A stretch of 64,000 nt of DNA from Jiella pacifica (lineage in GTDB: Bacteria; Pseudomonadota; Alphaproteobacteria; Rhizobiales; Rhizobiaceae). Positions 1 through 8,377 of this stretch are shown here, piece after piece (position 1 is the first letter of the stretch; the number at the start of each line of letters is the position of its first letter). The notes under the pieces were generated by a model that made no database searches, had not been told where the DNA came from, and worked only from the letters and a program-made list of their open reading frames with translations. Made by a program: the position numbers and the translations under genes. The stretch lies in the NCBI RefSeq assembly GCF_010500815.1, contig NZ_JAAAMG010000003.1, positions 1 through 64,000 of the forward strand. The letters are read 5' to 3'.

Positions 1-560
1 TGCGGTCCAAGCAGCGCCAGCAGGCCGAGGCAGCCGGCGATCCTGTCGTTGCCGAGGACATTGCCAGCGTCTGTGCCTTCCTCGACGAGCGGATCACCGC
101 GATCGAAGCCGAGATCAAGAGCCAGGCATCCTGCGACACCAACGTCGCCCGGACGATCGATCGACTGCGGTCTGCGCCGGGCGTCGGACCGGTCACCGCC
201 AGCGTCTTGGCGGCGATCCTGCCGGAACTCGGCATCACCTCGCCGAAGCGGATCACCGCGCTCGTCGGCCTTGCACCCTACAACGACGACAGCGGGCCGC
301 GCAAAGGCCAACGCCACATCAAAGGCGGCCGGGCGCGCGCCCGCCACGCCCTCTACATGGCAGCGCTCGGGGCCATCCGTGCCAACAAGCGCTTCAACGA
401 CTTCTATCAGGCTCTCGCCAATCGCTCGGGGTCGAAAAAGCTCGCTCTCACCGCCGTCGCGCACAAGCTGCTCGTCGTCCTCAATGCCATGCAACGCGAC
501 CAAAAGGCGTTCGCATGAACACAGTTGCCAGGGGCACCCGCCGCAACATCGGCCGCTTCC
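1..560 (+). mobile_element. Right part of an IS110-family insertion sequence, truncated by the window edge
   Basis: The first 518 bases encode the C-terminal half of an IS110-family transposase. Non-coding sequence beginning with acacagttgcc follows the stop and probably contains the element's right end. The left end lies outside the window and I could not define terminal repeats, so the right boundary near 560 is a guess. IS110-family elements usually lack long terminal inverted repeats and target duplications, so an exact end cannot be read from one copy. Confidence 0.45.
3..518 (+). CDS. IS110-family transposase, C-terminal portion (5' end outside window)
   Basis: The open frame runs in from the left edge to a TGA at 516-518, giving about 171 residues. 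It matches the C-terminal Transposase_20 (IS116/IS110/IS902) domain. The segment around RSAPGVGPVTASVLAAILPE is the helix-hairpin-helix-like GVGP motif, followed by LVGLAPYNDDSG, a KGQRHIKGGRARARHALYMAA block and the KLLVVLNAM tail typical of the family. These enzymes combine a RuvC-like DEDD domain (missing here, upstream) with a serine-containing Tnp domain, and recombine DNA guided by an element-encoded bridge RNA. Whether the copy is intact cannot be judged from this window. Confidence 0.92.
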   Translation, partial: RSKQRQQAEAAGDPVVAEDIASVCAFLDERITAIEAEIKSQASCDTNVARTIDRLRSAPGVGPVTASVLAAILPELGITSPKRITALVGLAPYNDDSGPRKGQRHIKGGRARARHALYMAALGAIRANKRFNDFYQALANRSGSKKLALTAVAHKLLVVLNAMQRDQKAFA

Positions 561-601
561 GCCTTCTGCAGCTGAAGCCGATCGCGCCCGACGATCTCTG
601 G

Positions 602-625
602 ATTCTCGGGACGGGGCCCGAGAAT
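602..625. repeat. Palindromic repeat, perfect 9-bp arms (attctcggg / cccgagaat)
   Basis: Arms at 602-610 and 617-625 are perfect reverse complements around a 6-base spacer. The flanks (tctgg before, gacgaag after) resemble the short dispersed palindromes common in alphaproteobacterial intergenic DNA. A related unit, again ending in ATGACGA, lies inside cobN at about 37993-38021. It sits between the IS110 fragment and the 3' end of the MFS gene and could also fold as a hairpin in the 3' region of that transcript. Confidence 0.6.
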
Positions 626-673
626 GACGAAGCGTTGGGGCTGGCGCCTCCGCCGCGGCCGGCCGCAGGCGTG

Positions 674-1900
674 TCAATCGACGGCGATCTCCCGGTCCGC
701 TCCCGCCATCATGCCGGACAGGGCGAGGACGATGGCGAGCAGCCCTGCCATGCCGAGATAGACGGTGGCGAGGCCGACATGCTCGGCGATGAAGCCGATG
801 ACCGAGGGGGCCATCAGGCCGCCGGAATAGCCGATGGCGGTGGCGATCGAGATGCCCGTGCCGTCGGGAAGGCCCTTGACGTTGCCGGCGGCGGAAAAGG
901 CGATCGGCACGATGTTGGCAAGGCCGATCCCGGCGAGCGCGAAGCCGGCGAGGGCGACGAGGATGTGGCCGGCAAGACCGGCAAGCAGCAACCCGCAGGC
1001 CGCGACGAAGGCGAAGAGCCGCACCGTCTTCACCGCGCCGAGCCGGTTGCGGATGTCGTCGCCGAGAAAGCGGAAGATCGCCATGGCGGCGGAAAAGGCC
1101 GCCAGGGCGAAGCCGGAGGTCGCCGTGTCGGCGCCGAGCTCGGTCTTCAGATAGAGCGCGCTCCAGTCGATCGTGCCGCCCTCGGGCAGCATGGCGACGA
1201 GGGCGAAGAGGCCGATGGCGACGGCACTGAAGAGGCCGGCCGGCCCGTAGGCGACTGCCGCAGCCCCCGTCGCGGCACCGGTCTTCCCGGCCGAGACTTC
1301 GCTCGGCGTCTGCACGGCGGCGGCGCGGTCGTCGCGGGCCATCTTCCAGACGAAGCCGAAGCAGACCAGGATGACCGCCGCCACGACGGTGGCATGGGTG
1401 GCGGGGCCGAAGGCGGCGATGATCGGTCCGCCGGCGCCGGCGCCGACGAAGCCGCCGACCGACCAGAAGCCATGGCTCGACGACATGATCGCCCGATCCA
1501 TGTGACGCTCGAGGCTGATGGCATTGGCGTTCATCGCCGCGTCCATGCCCGCGAACATCGCGCCGAACAGGAAGATCGCCACGAAGGCCCAGGCAAGATC
1601 CGGGGCGAGGATCAGCGCCGGAAAGGCGAAGGTCGCGAAGAAATGCGTGAGCAGCATCGGCGGGCGCGAGCCGAGGCGGCCGATGGCTCTGGCGATCAGC
1701 GGCATCGTCAGGATGCCGCCGAGGCCGAAGGCGACGATCAGGAAGCCGATGGTCTTCTCGCCGATGTCGAGGCGGGCGGCGAGGATGGGTACCTCGGGCG
1801 CCCAGCTGCCGATGCCGAAGCCGTTGACGAAGAAGGCCAGCGCCACGGCGCGGCGGGCCGGCGGGAAATGGCCGAGGACGGTCGGCGAGGCGAAGGTCAT
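674..1900 (-). CDS. MFS transporter (fucose permease/YbjJ-like)
   Basis: A 408-residue, very hydrophobic protein with about twelve predicted membrane helices, of normal major facilitator superfamily length. After helix 1 (FFVNGFGIGSWAPEVP) comes the loop 2-3 region with RAIGRLGSRPP, a form of the MFS signature G-x-x-x-D/R-R-x-G. The pattern resembles the YbjJ/FucP-like branch that often carries sugars, but substrate cannot be inferred. It starts 55 bases downstream of a DeoR/GlpR-type regulator on the same strand, so the two are probably co-transcribed and the regulator may respond to the transported sugar or its phosphate. The Shine-Dalgarno signal before the ATG is weak, consistent with coupling to the upstream gene. 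Confidence 0.85.
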   Translation of the reverse strand: MTFASPTVLGHFPPARRAVALAFFVNGFGIGSWAPEVPILAARLDIGEKTIGFLIVAFGLGGILTMPLIARAIGRLGSRPPMLLTHFFATFAFPALILAPDLAWAFVAIFLFGAMFAGMDAAMNANAISLERHMDRAIMSSSHGFWSVGGFVGAGAGGPIIAAFGPATHATVVAAVILVCFGFVWKMARDDRAAAVQTPSEVSAGKTGAATGAAAVAYGPAGLFSAVAIGLFALVAMLPEGGTIDWSALYLKTELGADTATSGFALAAFSAAMAIFRFLGDDIRNRLGAVKTVRLFAFVAACGLLLAGLAGHILVALAGFALAGIGLANIVPIAFSAAGNVKGLPDGTGISIATAIGYSGGLMAPSVIGFIAEHVGLATVYLGMAGLLAIVLALSGMMAGADREIAVD

Positions 1901-1955
1901 GACGGGATCCGGAATCGGTGATGCGTGAGGGAGCTGTTGGAGACGGGCGTGAGGG

Positions 1956-2732
1956 TCAGCGGCCGATCGGGCCGGCGAGGACGATGTCGGCTCCGGTTTC
2001 GCCGAGAGCGTCGAAGGCCGGACCTTTCGCCGCCGCTTCGGTGACGATCCTCCCGACGGCTTCGACGCCGACGACGAAGAAGGGTGCCACGGTGCCGAGC
2101 TTTTCGGCCGTCGCGAGAACCATGATCGCGACGCTGCTGCGCACGAGACGGCGCTTGATCGCCGCGTCCTCGGGATCGAAGGCGGTGACGCCGGCGACGG
2201 CGTCGAGGCCGCAGGCCCCCAGGACGAGCAGATCCGGCCGCAGCCTTTCCACCTCGGTCAAGGTTTCGGCGCCGAGGCAGGCGCCGGTCTCGGCGTCGTA
2301 GCGCCCGCCGATCAGCGTCACCGGATGCTGGGGGCGCGGCGGAACGGCGAGGGCGATGGCCGGCGAATGGGTGACGATCCGCAGCCGCCGGTCGGTCGGC
2401 AGCCGGGCGGCGAGGGCGAGATTGGCGGAGCCCGCGTCGATGAAGACCGTTGCACCGTCGACGAGATATCGGGCTGCCGCGGCGGCCAGAGCGTTCTTCT
2501 GCGGCGCGGCGATCGTTGCCCGTTCGTGCAGCGGCGGGGGAGGCGGTGCGGAGGTCCGGGCGAGGGCGCCGCCATAGACCCGTTCGCAGAGCCCGGCCGA
2601 TGCCATTTCCCGCAGATCGCGGCGAATCGTATCCTCCGAAACCTCGAAGGCAGCAGCCAGTTCGCCGGCCAGAACCTTGCCGTCGCGCGTCAGGCGGAGG
2701 GCAATGGCGGCCTGTCTTTCCCGGGTCAGCAT
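1956..2732 (-). CDS. DeoR/GlpR-family transcriptional regulator
   Basis: A 258-residue protein with an N-terminal winged helix-turn-helix: LTRERQAAIALRL, then VLAGELAAAFEVSEDTIRRD, the family signature near residues 20-40. A C-terminal DeoR effector domain of isomerase-like fold follows, with FIDAGSANLALA near residue 95 and DLLVLGACGLDA further on. Such proteins repress sugar catabolic or transport genes and are released by a phosphorylated sugar. I chose the ATG at 2732 because GGAGG stands six bases upstream; longer in-frame starts (for example 2750) lack this. The downstream MFS gene is the likely regulated partner. Effector unknown. Confidence 0.9.
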   Translation of the reverse strand: MLTRERQAAIALRLTRDGKVLAGELAAAFEVSEDTIRRDLREMASAGLCERVYGGALARTSAPPPPPLHERATIAAPQKNALAAAAARYLVDGATVFIDAGSANLALAARLPTDRRLRIVTHSPAIALAVPPRPQHPVTLIGGRYDAETGACLGAETLTEVERLRPDLLVLGACGLDAVAGVTAFDPEDAAIKRRLVRSSVAIMVLATAEKLGTVAPFFVVGVEAVGRIVTEAAAKGPAFDALGETGADIVLAGPIGR

Positions 2733-2992
2733 CTCGAACCTCCGAGTCATCCAACATTGTGCGTGTTCATGCATGATTCGGAGACAACATGCAATCCAGA
2801 TCCATGCCGTCGTCGGGGGAAGAAGCATGCGCAGCTAGCGATTGTCTGACGCGCCGCTTGGAACATGGGCCGCGGCCGCCGGCTTGATGGGAAAGGACAG
2901 TGGACGAGCCGGAGCGCCGACTGCCGGCGCCGCCGCGACGGGCCAGCGATGCCCGGTCCCGTCGAAACCCGATCCGATCAGGAGATCCAACC

Positions 2993-3865
2993 ATGCCCCG
3001 CGATCCCAGAAACTGCTATCCGCGCCCCGAGCAGATCGCCCAGCAACAGGCGATGCCCGGCCACACCGATGCGATGACGCCGAAGCCCGACCATGGCGAA
3101 GAGAGCTACGAGGGACACGGCCGGCTGAAGGACCGCGTCGCCATCGTCACCGGCGGCGACAGCGGCATCGGCCGCGCCATCGCCATCGCCTATGCCCGCG
3201 AGGGCGCCGACGTGATCATCTCCTATTGGGACGAGCACGACGACGCCAAAGACACGGCCGCATGGGTCGAGAAGGCCGGCCGCAAGGCGGTTCTCGTTCC
3301 CGGCGACGTCAAGGACGAAGCCTATTGCAACGGCCTGATCGACCGGGCGTTCGACGAGTTCGGCCGCTTCGACATCTTGATCAACAACGCCGCGCACCAG
3401 GCGACTTTCGAAAAGCCGGAGGACATCTCCGCCACCGAGTGGGACGTGACCTTCCGCACCAACGTCCACGGCATGTTCTACCTGTCGAAGCGGGCGGTGG
3501 AGCGGATGGAGCCAGGCGGCACGATCATCAACACCGCCTCGATCAATTCGACCGATCCCTCGCCGGGCCTGCTCGCCTATGCCACGACCAAGGGAGCGAT
3601 CCAGAACTTCACCGCCGGCCTGTGCCGGATGGTCGCCGATCGCGGCATCAGGGTGAATGCCGTGGCACCCGGCCCGATCTGGACGCCGCTGATTCCCTCG
3701 ACCATGCCGGAGGAGAAGGTGAAGAGCTTCGGCGGGAACACGCCGCTCGGCCGGGCCGGCCAGCCGGCCGAACTCGCTGGCGCTTACGTCTTCCTCGCAT
3801 CGGAAGACGCCACCTACATCACCGGGGCGGTGATCGAGGTAACGGGCGGCCGGCCGATGCTCTGA
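2993..3865 (+). CDS. SDR-family oxidoreductase (general-stress-protein 39-like)
   Basis: A 290-residue classical short-chain dehydrogenase with the ~45-residue N-terminal extension (PRPEQIAQQQAMPG, then YEGHGRLKDR) typical of the YdaD/GSP39 subgroup. The NAD(P) motif TGGDSGIG is at residues 53-60, the NNAA motif follows, and the catalytic Ser and YATTK (Tyr, Lys) lie in the second half. The start at 2993 has AGGAG eight bases upstream; longer frames beginning near 2842-2900 translate into arginine-rich, non-family sequence. Members in other bacteria are often stress-induced, but their physiological substrate is generally unknown. The gene stands alone, divergent from the DeoR regulator and convergent with the CHAD gene 31 bases away. 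Confidence 0.9.
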   Translation: MPRDPRNCYPRPEQIAQQQAMPGHTDAMTPKPDHGEESYEGHGRLKDRVAIVTGGDSGIGRAIAIAYAREGADVIISYWDEHDDAKDTAAWVEKAGRKAVLVPGDVKDEAYCNGLIDRAFDEFGRFDILINNAAHQATFEKPEDISATEWDVTFRTNVHGMFYLSKRAVERMEPGGTIINTASINSTDPSPGLLAYATTKGAIQNFTAGLCRMVADRGIRVNAVAPGPIWTPLIPSTMPEEKVKSFGGNTPLGRAGQPAELAGAYVFLASEDATYITGAVIEVTGGRPML

Positions 3866-3896
3866 GGGACGCCCTGGGGATCGAAGGCGGGTGGCG

Positions 3897-4868
3897 TCAC
3901 GCCACCCGCTGCTCCGCACTCGGCGCCTCGGCGGGCATGGCGGAGCCGGTTTCGCGCGCGGCCAGCCGGTAGAGCGCCTCGATGCGCGTGGCGAAGTTTT
4001 CGTCGGTCTCGATCAGAAGGCGGCGGGCTTCGGCGAGGCCTCGCTCGCGCAGCTCGCTCTGCTTGCGGTCGACCAAAGCCAGGAGCAGGGACAGGGTCTC
4101 CTCGTCGCCGAATGCCTTCGCATCGGCGCGGATCTCCGCCCGCATCACCGCGAAGTCGTGGTCGCGGCCGAGGTCGTCGGCGATCGTCTTGGCAAGGTCG
4201 ATCGGCGCCTCGAAGGCCTCTGGCCAGGCTGGAGCCAGAAGGCGCAGATGCATCCAGTGATACTTCACCCGCTTGCGCAGCTCGTGCAGATCCTCCGCCT
4301 TGCGGGTCTTTTCGGCGCGCCGCAAAGCGGTGCGGGCGCGCGCATAGGTCTTCCCCGCGCCCGCCGCGAGGAGGCGGCCGGCCTTCTTCGCATCGTGGCG
4401 ACCGCCACCGATCTGAAATGCCTCGACCTTCGAACGCGTCTGTTCGAGGGCCTGGGCCGCGTGGCGGCCGGCGTCGGCGAGTTCGCCCTCGTGCTCTGCC
4501 GCCCCGTCGCGCTCGGCCACCAGCTTGCGCCGGACGCTCGCGAGGGAGCGGACGCGGAGCTTGTCGTCGAAACCGGCGACGAGATCGTCGAAAGCCTCGA
4601 TCAGCGCCGCCTTGTCGCGCACACCGGACAGGCCGCGGGCGCCGTCCCGGAAGGCGGCGTTCAGTTCGCCGTAAAGGTGCTCGTCGGCCGGCCGGAGCAG
4701 GCGAACGAGGCCGCGCAGCTTCTTGAAGCGCTTGCGGGCCTCGTGAACCGCTTCGTGCGGGTCGCCCTCTTCCTGCCGAAGGTCGTTCAGCGCCCGATCG
4801 ATCTGGGCAAGGGCCGCCTTGCGAAACTCCGCGTCGAGTGCGCGGGATGGACGGATCTCGTAGGCCAC
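3897..4868 (-). CDS. CHAD domain-containing protein
   Basis: A 323-residue protein of mostly charged helices with conserved His/Arg/Lys, matching the CHAD domain (conserved histidine alpha-helical domain): HEAVHEARKRFKKLRGLVRL near residues 39-58 and a second repeat DLHELRKRVKYHWMHLRLL past the middle. CHAD domains bind inorganic polyphosphate. Translation starts at a GTG (4866-4868) preceded by AGGTGG. It lies 19 bases downstream of a CYTH gene on the same strand, so a triphosphate-tunnel enzyme and a polyphosphate-binding protein are made together as separate chains, whereas in many bacteria they are fused. Role in polyphosphate metabolism is inferred from family and pairing. Confidence 0.9.
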   Translation of the reverse strand: MAYEIRPSRALDAEFRKAALAQIDRALNDLRQEEGDPHEAVHEARKRFKKLRGLVRLLRPADEHLYGELNAAFRDGARGLSGVRDKAALIEAFDDLVAGFDDKLRVRSLASVRRKLVAERDGAAEHEGELADAGRHAAQALEQTRSKVEAFQIGGGRHDAKKAGRLLAAGAGKTYARARTALRRAEKTRKAEDLHELRKRVKYHWMHLRLLAPAWPEAFEAPIDLAKTIADDLGRDHDFAVMRAEIRADAKAFGDEETLSLLLALVDRKQSELRERGLAEARRLLIETDENFATRIEALYRLAARETGSAMPAEAPSAEQRVA

Positions 4869-4887
4869 TTCGGGTCCACCTCTTCGT

Positions 4888-5364
4888 TCAATGGGGCTCG
4901 GGCGTTTCGACCTGGGGTCGAAGCGCCAGCGTCTGATTGAGGTAGCGCTCGTCCCCGGTGACCTCGGCTCCGAGGAAATCCGGGTGCTCGAAGCTCTCGT
5001 CCTCGTCCGTCAGCTCGATCTCGGCGACGATGAGGCCGTCGAGGGCGCCTTCATAGACGTCGATCTCGATGGTGTGACGGCCGTTCGCAACCAGATGGCG
5101 GGTTTTCTCGATGACTCGGCCGAGGGCGCTGTCGCGCAGGGTCTCGGCGTCTTCGAGCGGAATGTCGTATTCGAATTCCCCGCGGCTGAGGCCGCGCCCG
5201 GTCTTCAGCGTCAGCTTCGCCGATGCGCCGTCGGTGATGCGCACCCGGCAGGATCGATCCTCGCCGGCAAACAGGTAGAACTGCTCGAGGCGCTTGGCCG
5301 AATGGGCGTGCGGCCGCCAGCCATCGCCCGCAAGGAGAAACTTCCGCTCGATTTCCCGGGCCAT
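4888..5364 (-). CDS. CYTH domain protein (triphosphate tunnel metalloenzyme; probable inorganic triphosphatase)
   Basis: A 158-residue, single-domain CYTH protein. The signature ExExK motif is EIERK at residues 4-8. Alternating charged strands that line the tunnel follow (SCRVRITDG, AKLTLKTG, GEFEYDIPL, HTIEIDVYEG, IVAEIELTDEDE). Family members hydrolyse inorganic triphosphate or thiamine triphosphate, and a minority are class IV adenylate cyclases; a short bacterial CYTH beside a CHAD gene favours a triphosphatase. The ATG at 5364 has an AGAGGG ribosome-binding site. It forms a two-gene unit with the CHAD gene. Confidence 0.9.
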   Translation of the reverse strand: MAREIERKFLLAGDGWRPHAHSAKRLEQFYLFAGEDRSCRVRITDGASAKLTLKTGRGLSRGEFEYDIPLEDAETLRDSALGRVIEKTRHLVANGRHTIEIDVYEGALDGLIVAEIELTDEDESFEHPDFLGAEVTGDERYLNQTLALRPQVETPEPH

Positions 5365-5475
5365 CGATCCCTCTTCCTTCCCGTCATGGCGGGCAAACTT
5401 GCGAGCGCCGGCCTTCGTTCCTGTCCGTCACGCATCGAGGGCCGACCCTTCCTGCCCGGACGTTGCGCCGATGGG

Positions 5476-5955
5476 TCAGAGCCAGCGGCGGCTCCGGCGC
5501 AGGAAGTCGCGATAAGGCTTGCCGAACTTCGCGGTGAGATAGCGCTCCTCGCGCAAAATGACGCCGAAGTGGATCGTCAGGACGGCGGGAACGAGCAGGG
5601 CGGCGGTGAAGGCGCAATCGAGGAGGATCGCGATCCCGGCATAGACGAGGGCCATGCCGAGATACATCGGATTGCGGGTGAGGCGGTAGACGCCGTCGAC
5701 GACCAGCGCCGTCGAGGGCTTCCACGGCTCGGGGCTGGTGCCGGCGCGGCGAAAGCGCAGGAGCGCGAGGGCGATCGGCACGATTCCCGCCGCCAGCGCG
5801 GAGAGGCCGAGGACGAGGCGCAGCCAGAGCGGCAGGCCGAAATCGAGCCCTGCGCCGGAAAAATGCACGATCAGGCCGAGAAGCAGCGGCAGGCCGAAGA
5901 TCAGCGGCGGCGGGGCGAGGACGCCTGGATGGTCGGTGCGGGAGGGATCGCTCAT
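5476..5955 (-). CDS. Isoprenylcysteine carboxyl methyltransferase / PEMT-like membrane methyltransferase
   Basis: A 159-residue membrane protein with about four hydrophobic segments. The C-terminal half holds the ICMT/PEMT signature: DGVYRLTRNPMYLGMALVYA near residues 87-106, then REERYLTAKFGKPYRDF, where the E-E and Y-x-x-Y-x-x-R-F region binds S-adenosylmethionine and acceptor. Bacterial homologues methylate small hydrophobic acceptors or phospholipids, or remain uncharacterised; no isoprenylated protein is expected in this host. It is transcribed in the same direction as CYTH/CHAD with a 111-base gap, so linkage to them is uncertain. Confidence 0.85.
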   Translation of the reverse strand: MSDPSRTDHPGVLAPPPLIFGLPLLLGLIVHFSGAGLDFGLPLWLRLVLGLSALAAGIVPIALALLRFRRAGTSPEPWKPSTALVVDGVYRLTRNPMYLGMALVYAGIAILLDCAFTAALLVPAVLTIHFGVILREERYLTAKFGKPYRDFLRRSRRWL

Positions 5956-6121
5956 GGCTGGAAAGCCTATAGCAACCTTTGGAACGGCGCCATGTTCGTA
6001 TGTCGCCGCGTAGGCGGCAATTCCGGGCGAGTTCGCTCGAGACCTCGCCGCTGTCCTTGGGCGCGATCTCCTCGACCCGCCGCTTCCGGCCTTGCGATCA
6101 CCTTCCGCAGGCCGAAAGGCC

Positions 6122-6775
6122 TCAAGGCTTCCAGTCGAGGAAATTGGCGAGCAGCCTCAGGCCGAGGGTCTGGCTCTTTTCGGGATGGAACTGGGTGCCG
6201 GCGAAGTTGTCCCGCGCCACCATCGCCGTGACCGGGCCGCCGTAGTCGGCGGTCGCAACGACCATGCCCTGATCGCTCGCGGCGAGGTGGTAGGAATGGA
6301 CGAAATAGGCGTGCAGCCCTTCCGGCCCGGTCGGGATGCCGGTGAGGAGCGGATGCTCCCGGCCTGCGGTGATGGTGTTCCAGCCGATCTGCGGAATCTT
6401 CAGCGCCGGGTCCGAGGGCGTAATCCTGACGACGTCGCCGGGGATCCAGCCGAAGCCCTCGGTGACGCTCTTCTCCAGCCCGCGCGAGGCCATCAGCTGC
6501 ATGCCGACGCAGATGCCGAGAAACGGCCGTGCCTTGGTCTCGACGGTTTCCAGCAGGGCCTCGACCATGCCGGGCACGGCTGCCAGCCCGGCCCGGCAGT
6601 CGGCATAGGCGCCGACGCCCGGCAGGATCACGCCGTCGGCCGCGCGCACCACGTCGGGATCGTCGGTGAGGGCGACGGTGACGTCGCTGCCGGCTTCACG
6701 GGCGGCGCGCTCGACCGCCTTGGTGGCCGAACGGAGATTGCCGGAGCCGTAGTCGATGATGACGAATGTCCGCAT
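6122..6775 (-). CDS. hisH: Imidazole glycerol phosphate synthase, glutaminase subunit HisH
   Basis: A 217-residue class I glutamine amidotransferase. The nucleophile Cys89 is in [12 protein letters not shown] and the His/Glu pair is in TQFHPEK (His197, Glu199). With HisF it makes IGP and AICAR from PRFAR in histidine biosynthesis, channelling ammonia to HisF. I start at the ATG at 6775; a TTG two codons upstream (6781) is possible and would overlap the stop of the DUF2628 gene. The usual downstream partners hisA and hisF are not next to it: the following gene is an unrelated methyltransferase. Confidence 0.95.
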   Translation of the reverse strand: MRTFVIIDYGSGNLRSATKAVERAAREAGSDVTVALTDDPDVVRAADGVILPGVGAYADCRAGLAAVPGMVEALLETVETKARPFLGICVGMQLMASRGLEKSVTEGFGWIPGDVVRITPSDPALKIPQIGWNTITAGREHPLLTGIPTGPEGLHAYFVHSYHLAASDQGMVVATADYGGPVTAMVARDNFAGTQFHPEKSQTLGLRLLANFLDWKP

Positions 6776-6777
6776 GG

Positions 6778-7530
6778 TCAAAGCCTGCCGATCGGCTGGC
6801 GCCGTCCGCCGGGCAGCCTGGCGATCTCGACGCCCGGCTTGTCCCAGCGCTCGGCCCAGCCCTCGACCTTGATGGTGCGTTCCAGCTCGGCCTTGAGCCG
6901 GGCGCTCGGATCGGTCTTGGTCGAAGCTTCGGGGTCTGCCGGCACGGCCTCGACGGTATCGGCACGCCGGTCGACCTCGTGTCCGGTTTTCGGTTCGGCC
7001 CCTTCGGCCTCGCCGGCAGAAGCCGGAACGAGCGCGGTGGTGGCCGCCGGCTTGTCCGGCTCGGATGTTGGATCCCCGCCGGCCGGATCCTCCGGCTCGC
7101 CCGACGTCGTCGATGGAGCCGGTGCGACCGGAGTGCTCGAGGAAACGGGAGGCTCGATCAGGGCAATTTCCGTCGCGTGATAATAGATCAGTTCGGCCTC
7201 GTCGGTGTTCTGCGCCTCGAAGGCGGCGACGTCGCTCCAGCCCTTGCGCCGCAGCCTAGCGGCCCGCAGGCTCGGCCCTTCGAGGCCGATAAGGACGCCG
7301 AGGAGGACCGAGATCAGCGCCGCGCTCAATTCGAAGCCCTGGACCGTGCCGAGCACGTTCAGCGCCACGAGGATGGCGATCGTCACCAGCCCGGAGAGCC
7401 ACAGCCCGTAACGGAACATCCACAGGAAGGTGAAGACGAAGGCGAGGAACGAAAAGCGGTCGCGCAGGAAGATCGCCGCCTCGCTCGGCCCCACGGCCTC
7501 CGGCGGTTCGAAGACGACGTAGCGGCTCAT
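6778..7530 (-). CDS. DUF2628 domain membrane protein
   Basis: A 250-residue protein. The N-terminal ~110 residues form the DUF2628 region: [12 protein letters not shown], an amphipathic [19 protein letters not shown] segment and further membrane helices. The C-terminal half is a long Pro/Ala/Ser/Glu/Thr-rich stretch ending in a charged tail, likely disordered. Genes of this type commonly lie between hisB and hisH in Rhizobiales, as here (16 bases after hisB, 2 bases before hisH). No enzymatic role is known and a histidine-pathway function is not demonstrated. The start at 7530 begins the conserved domain; an upstream in-frame extension would overlap hisB and is arginine-rich. Confidence 0.85.
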   Translation of the reverse strand: MSRYVVFEPPEAVGPSEAAIFLRDRFSFLAFVFTFLWMFRYGLWLSGLVTIAILVALNVLGTVQGFELSAALISVLLGVLIGLEGPSLRAARLRRKGWSDVAAFEAQNTDEAELIYYHATEIALIEPPVSSSTPVAPAPSTTSGEPEDPAGGDPTSEPDKPAATTALVPASAGEAEGAEPKTGHEVDRRADTVEAVPADPEASTKTDPSARLKAELERTIKVEGWAERWDKPGVEIARLPGGRRQPIGRL

Positions 7531-7546
7531 GACCGCAGCCCCCGCC

Positions 7547-8155
7547 TCATGCCAGAAGCCCCTTGGTGGAGGGAACGAGGTCCGCCTGCCGCGGATCGAT
7601 CTCGATCGCCTGGCCGAGCACCCGCGCCACCGCCTTGAAGCAGGTCTCGGCGACATGGTGGGCGTTGTCGCCGTAGAGGTTCTCGACATGCAGCGTCAGG
7701 CCGGCATTCTGCGCCAGCGCCTGGAAGAATTCGCGCACCAGCTCGGTGTCGAAGGTGCCGATCTTCGCCCGGGAGAACTCGGCCTTGAAGACGAGGAAGG
7801 GCCGGCCGGAGACGTCGATCGCCGCGCGCGTCAGGCACTCGTCCATGGCGAGGTCGAGCGAGGCGTAGCGGCGGATGCCGCGCCGCTCGCCGAGCGCCTG
7901 GCGGATCGCCTGGCCGATGGCGATGCCGGTATCCTCGACGGTGTGGTGGTCGTCGATGTGGAGGTCGCCCTCGGTGGCGATGTCCATGTCGATCAGCGAG
8001 TGACGCGACAGCTGCTCCAGCATGTGATCGAAGAAGCCGACGCCGGTCGCGATCGTCGAGCGACCGGTGCCGTCGAGATCGACCCGGACCCTGACCTTGG
8101 TTTCCTTGGTCGCACGTTCGACCACGCCGTCGCGCCGCCCGGCGGTGTGAGCCAT
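7547..8155 (-). CDS. hisB: Imidazoleglycerol-phosphate dehydratase
   Basis: A 202-residue monofunctional HisB that dehydrates IGP to imidazole acetol-phosphate in histidine biosynthesis. Manganese-binding motifs are intact: [25 protein letters not shown] and [13 protein letters not shown]. The length is normal for the dehydratase without the phosphatase domain. The ATG at 8155 is preceded by AGGGGCAGG; an ATG nine codons upstream is less likely. First gene of hisB-DUF2628-hisH, divergent from hslV across 222 bases. Confidence 0.95.
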   Translation of the reverse strand: MAHTAGRRDGVVERATKETKVRVRVDLDGTGRSTIATGVGFFDHMLEQLSRHSLIDMDIATEGDLHIDDHHTVEDTGIAIGQAIRQALGERRGIRRYASLDLAMDECLTRAAIDVSGRPFLVFKAEFSRAKIGTFDTELVREFFQALAQNAGLTLHVENLYGDNAHHVAETCFKAVARVLGQAIEIDPRQADLVPSTKGLLA

Positions 8156-8271
8156 GTTCCTGCCCCTGAACACGGATTTCATTTTCCTTGGCTTCTACGC
8201 TGGAATGCGGCGGGTGGAAAGCCGTCTGTCGCAAAACCGACGCAAAAACCGCCCGCTCGCCGGTGTTCTCG

Positions 8272-8300
8272 CTTGGCAAGAAAGCGGTGGACGCCCACAT
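8272..8300 (+). promoter_or_regulatory. Possible heat-shock (RpoH-type) promoter for hslV
   Basis: CTTGGC at 8272-8277 and CCCACAT at 8294-8300, 16 bases apart, loosely resemble an RpoH promoter (CTTGAA and a C-rich -10). It stands about 75 bases before hslV, which is a heat-shock gene in other bacteria. The spacing and the match are imperfect, so this is only a candidate. The rest of the hisB-hslV intergenic region shows nothing else recognisable. Confidence 0.25.
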
Positions 8301-8377
8301 GGGGAGCGAACGGGGAAGCGACCACGCGCATGGCCCAGTGCCATCTCTCCAAAGTCGGCCCTGCAAGAGGATCTGCC

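Noticed and set aside
515-1921. Plus-strand frame of 468 codons over the MFS gene
   Set aside because: The product is Glu/Asp/Gly/Arg low complexity; the minus strand encodes a proper twelve-helix transporter.
6100-6121. AGGCC-tttc-GGCCT hairpin just after hisH as a terminator
   Set aside because: The stem is only five base pairs with no T run, which is too weak to call in GC-rich DNA.
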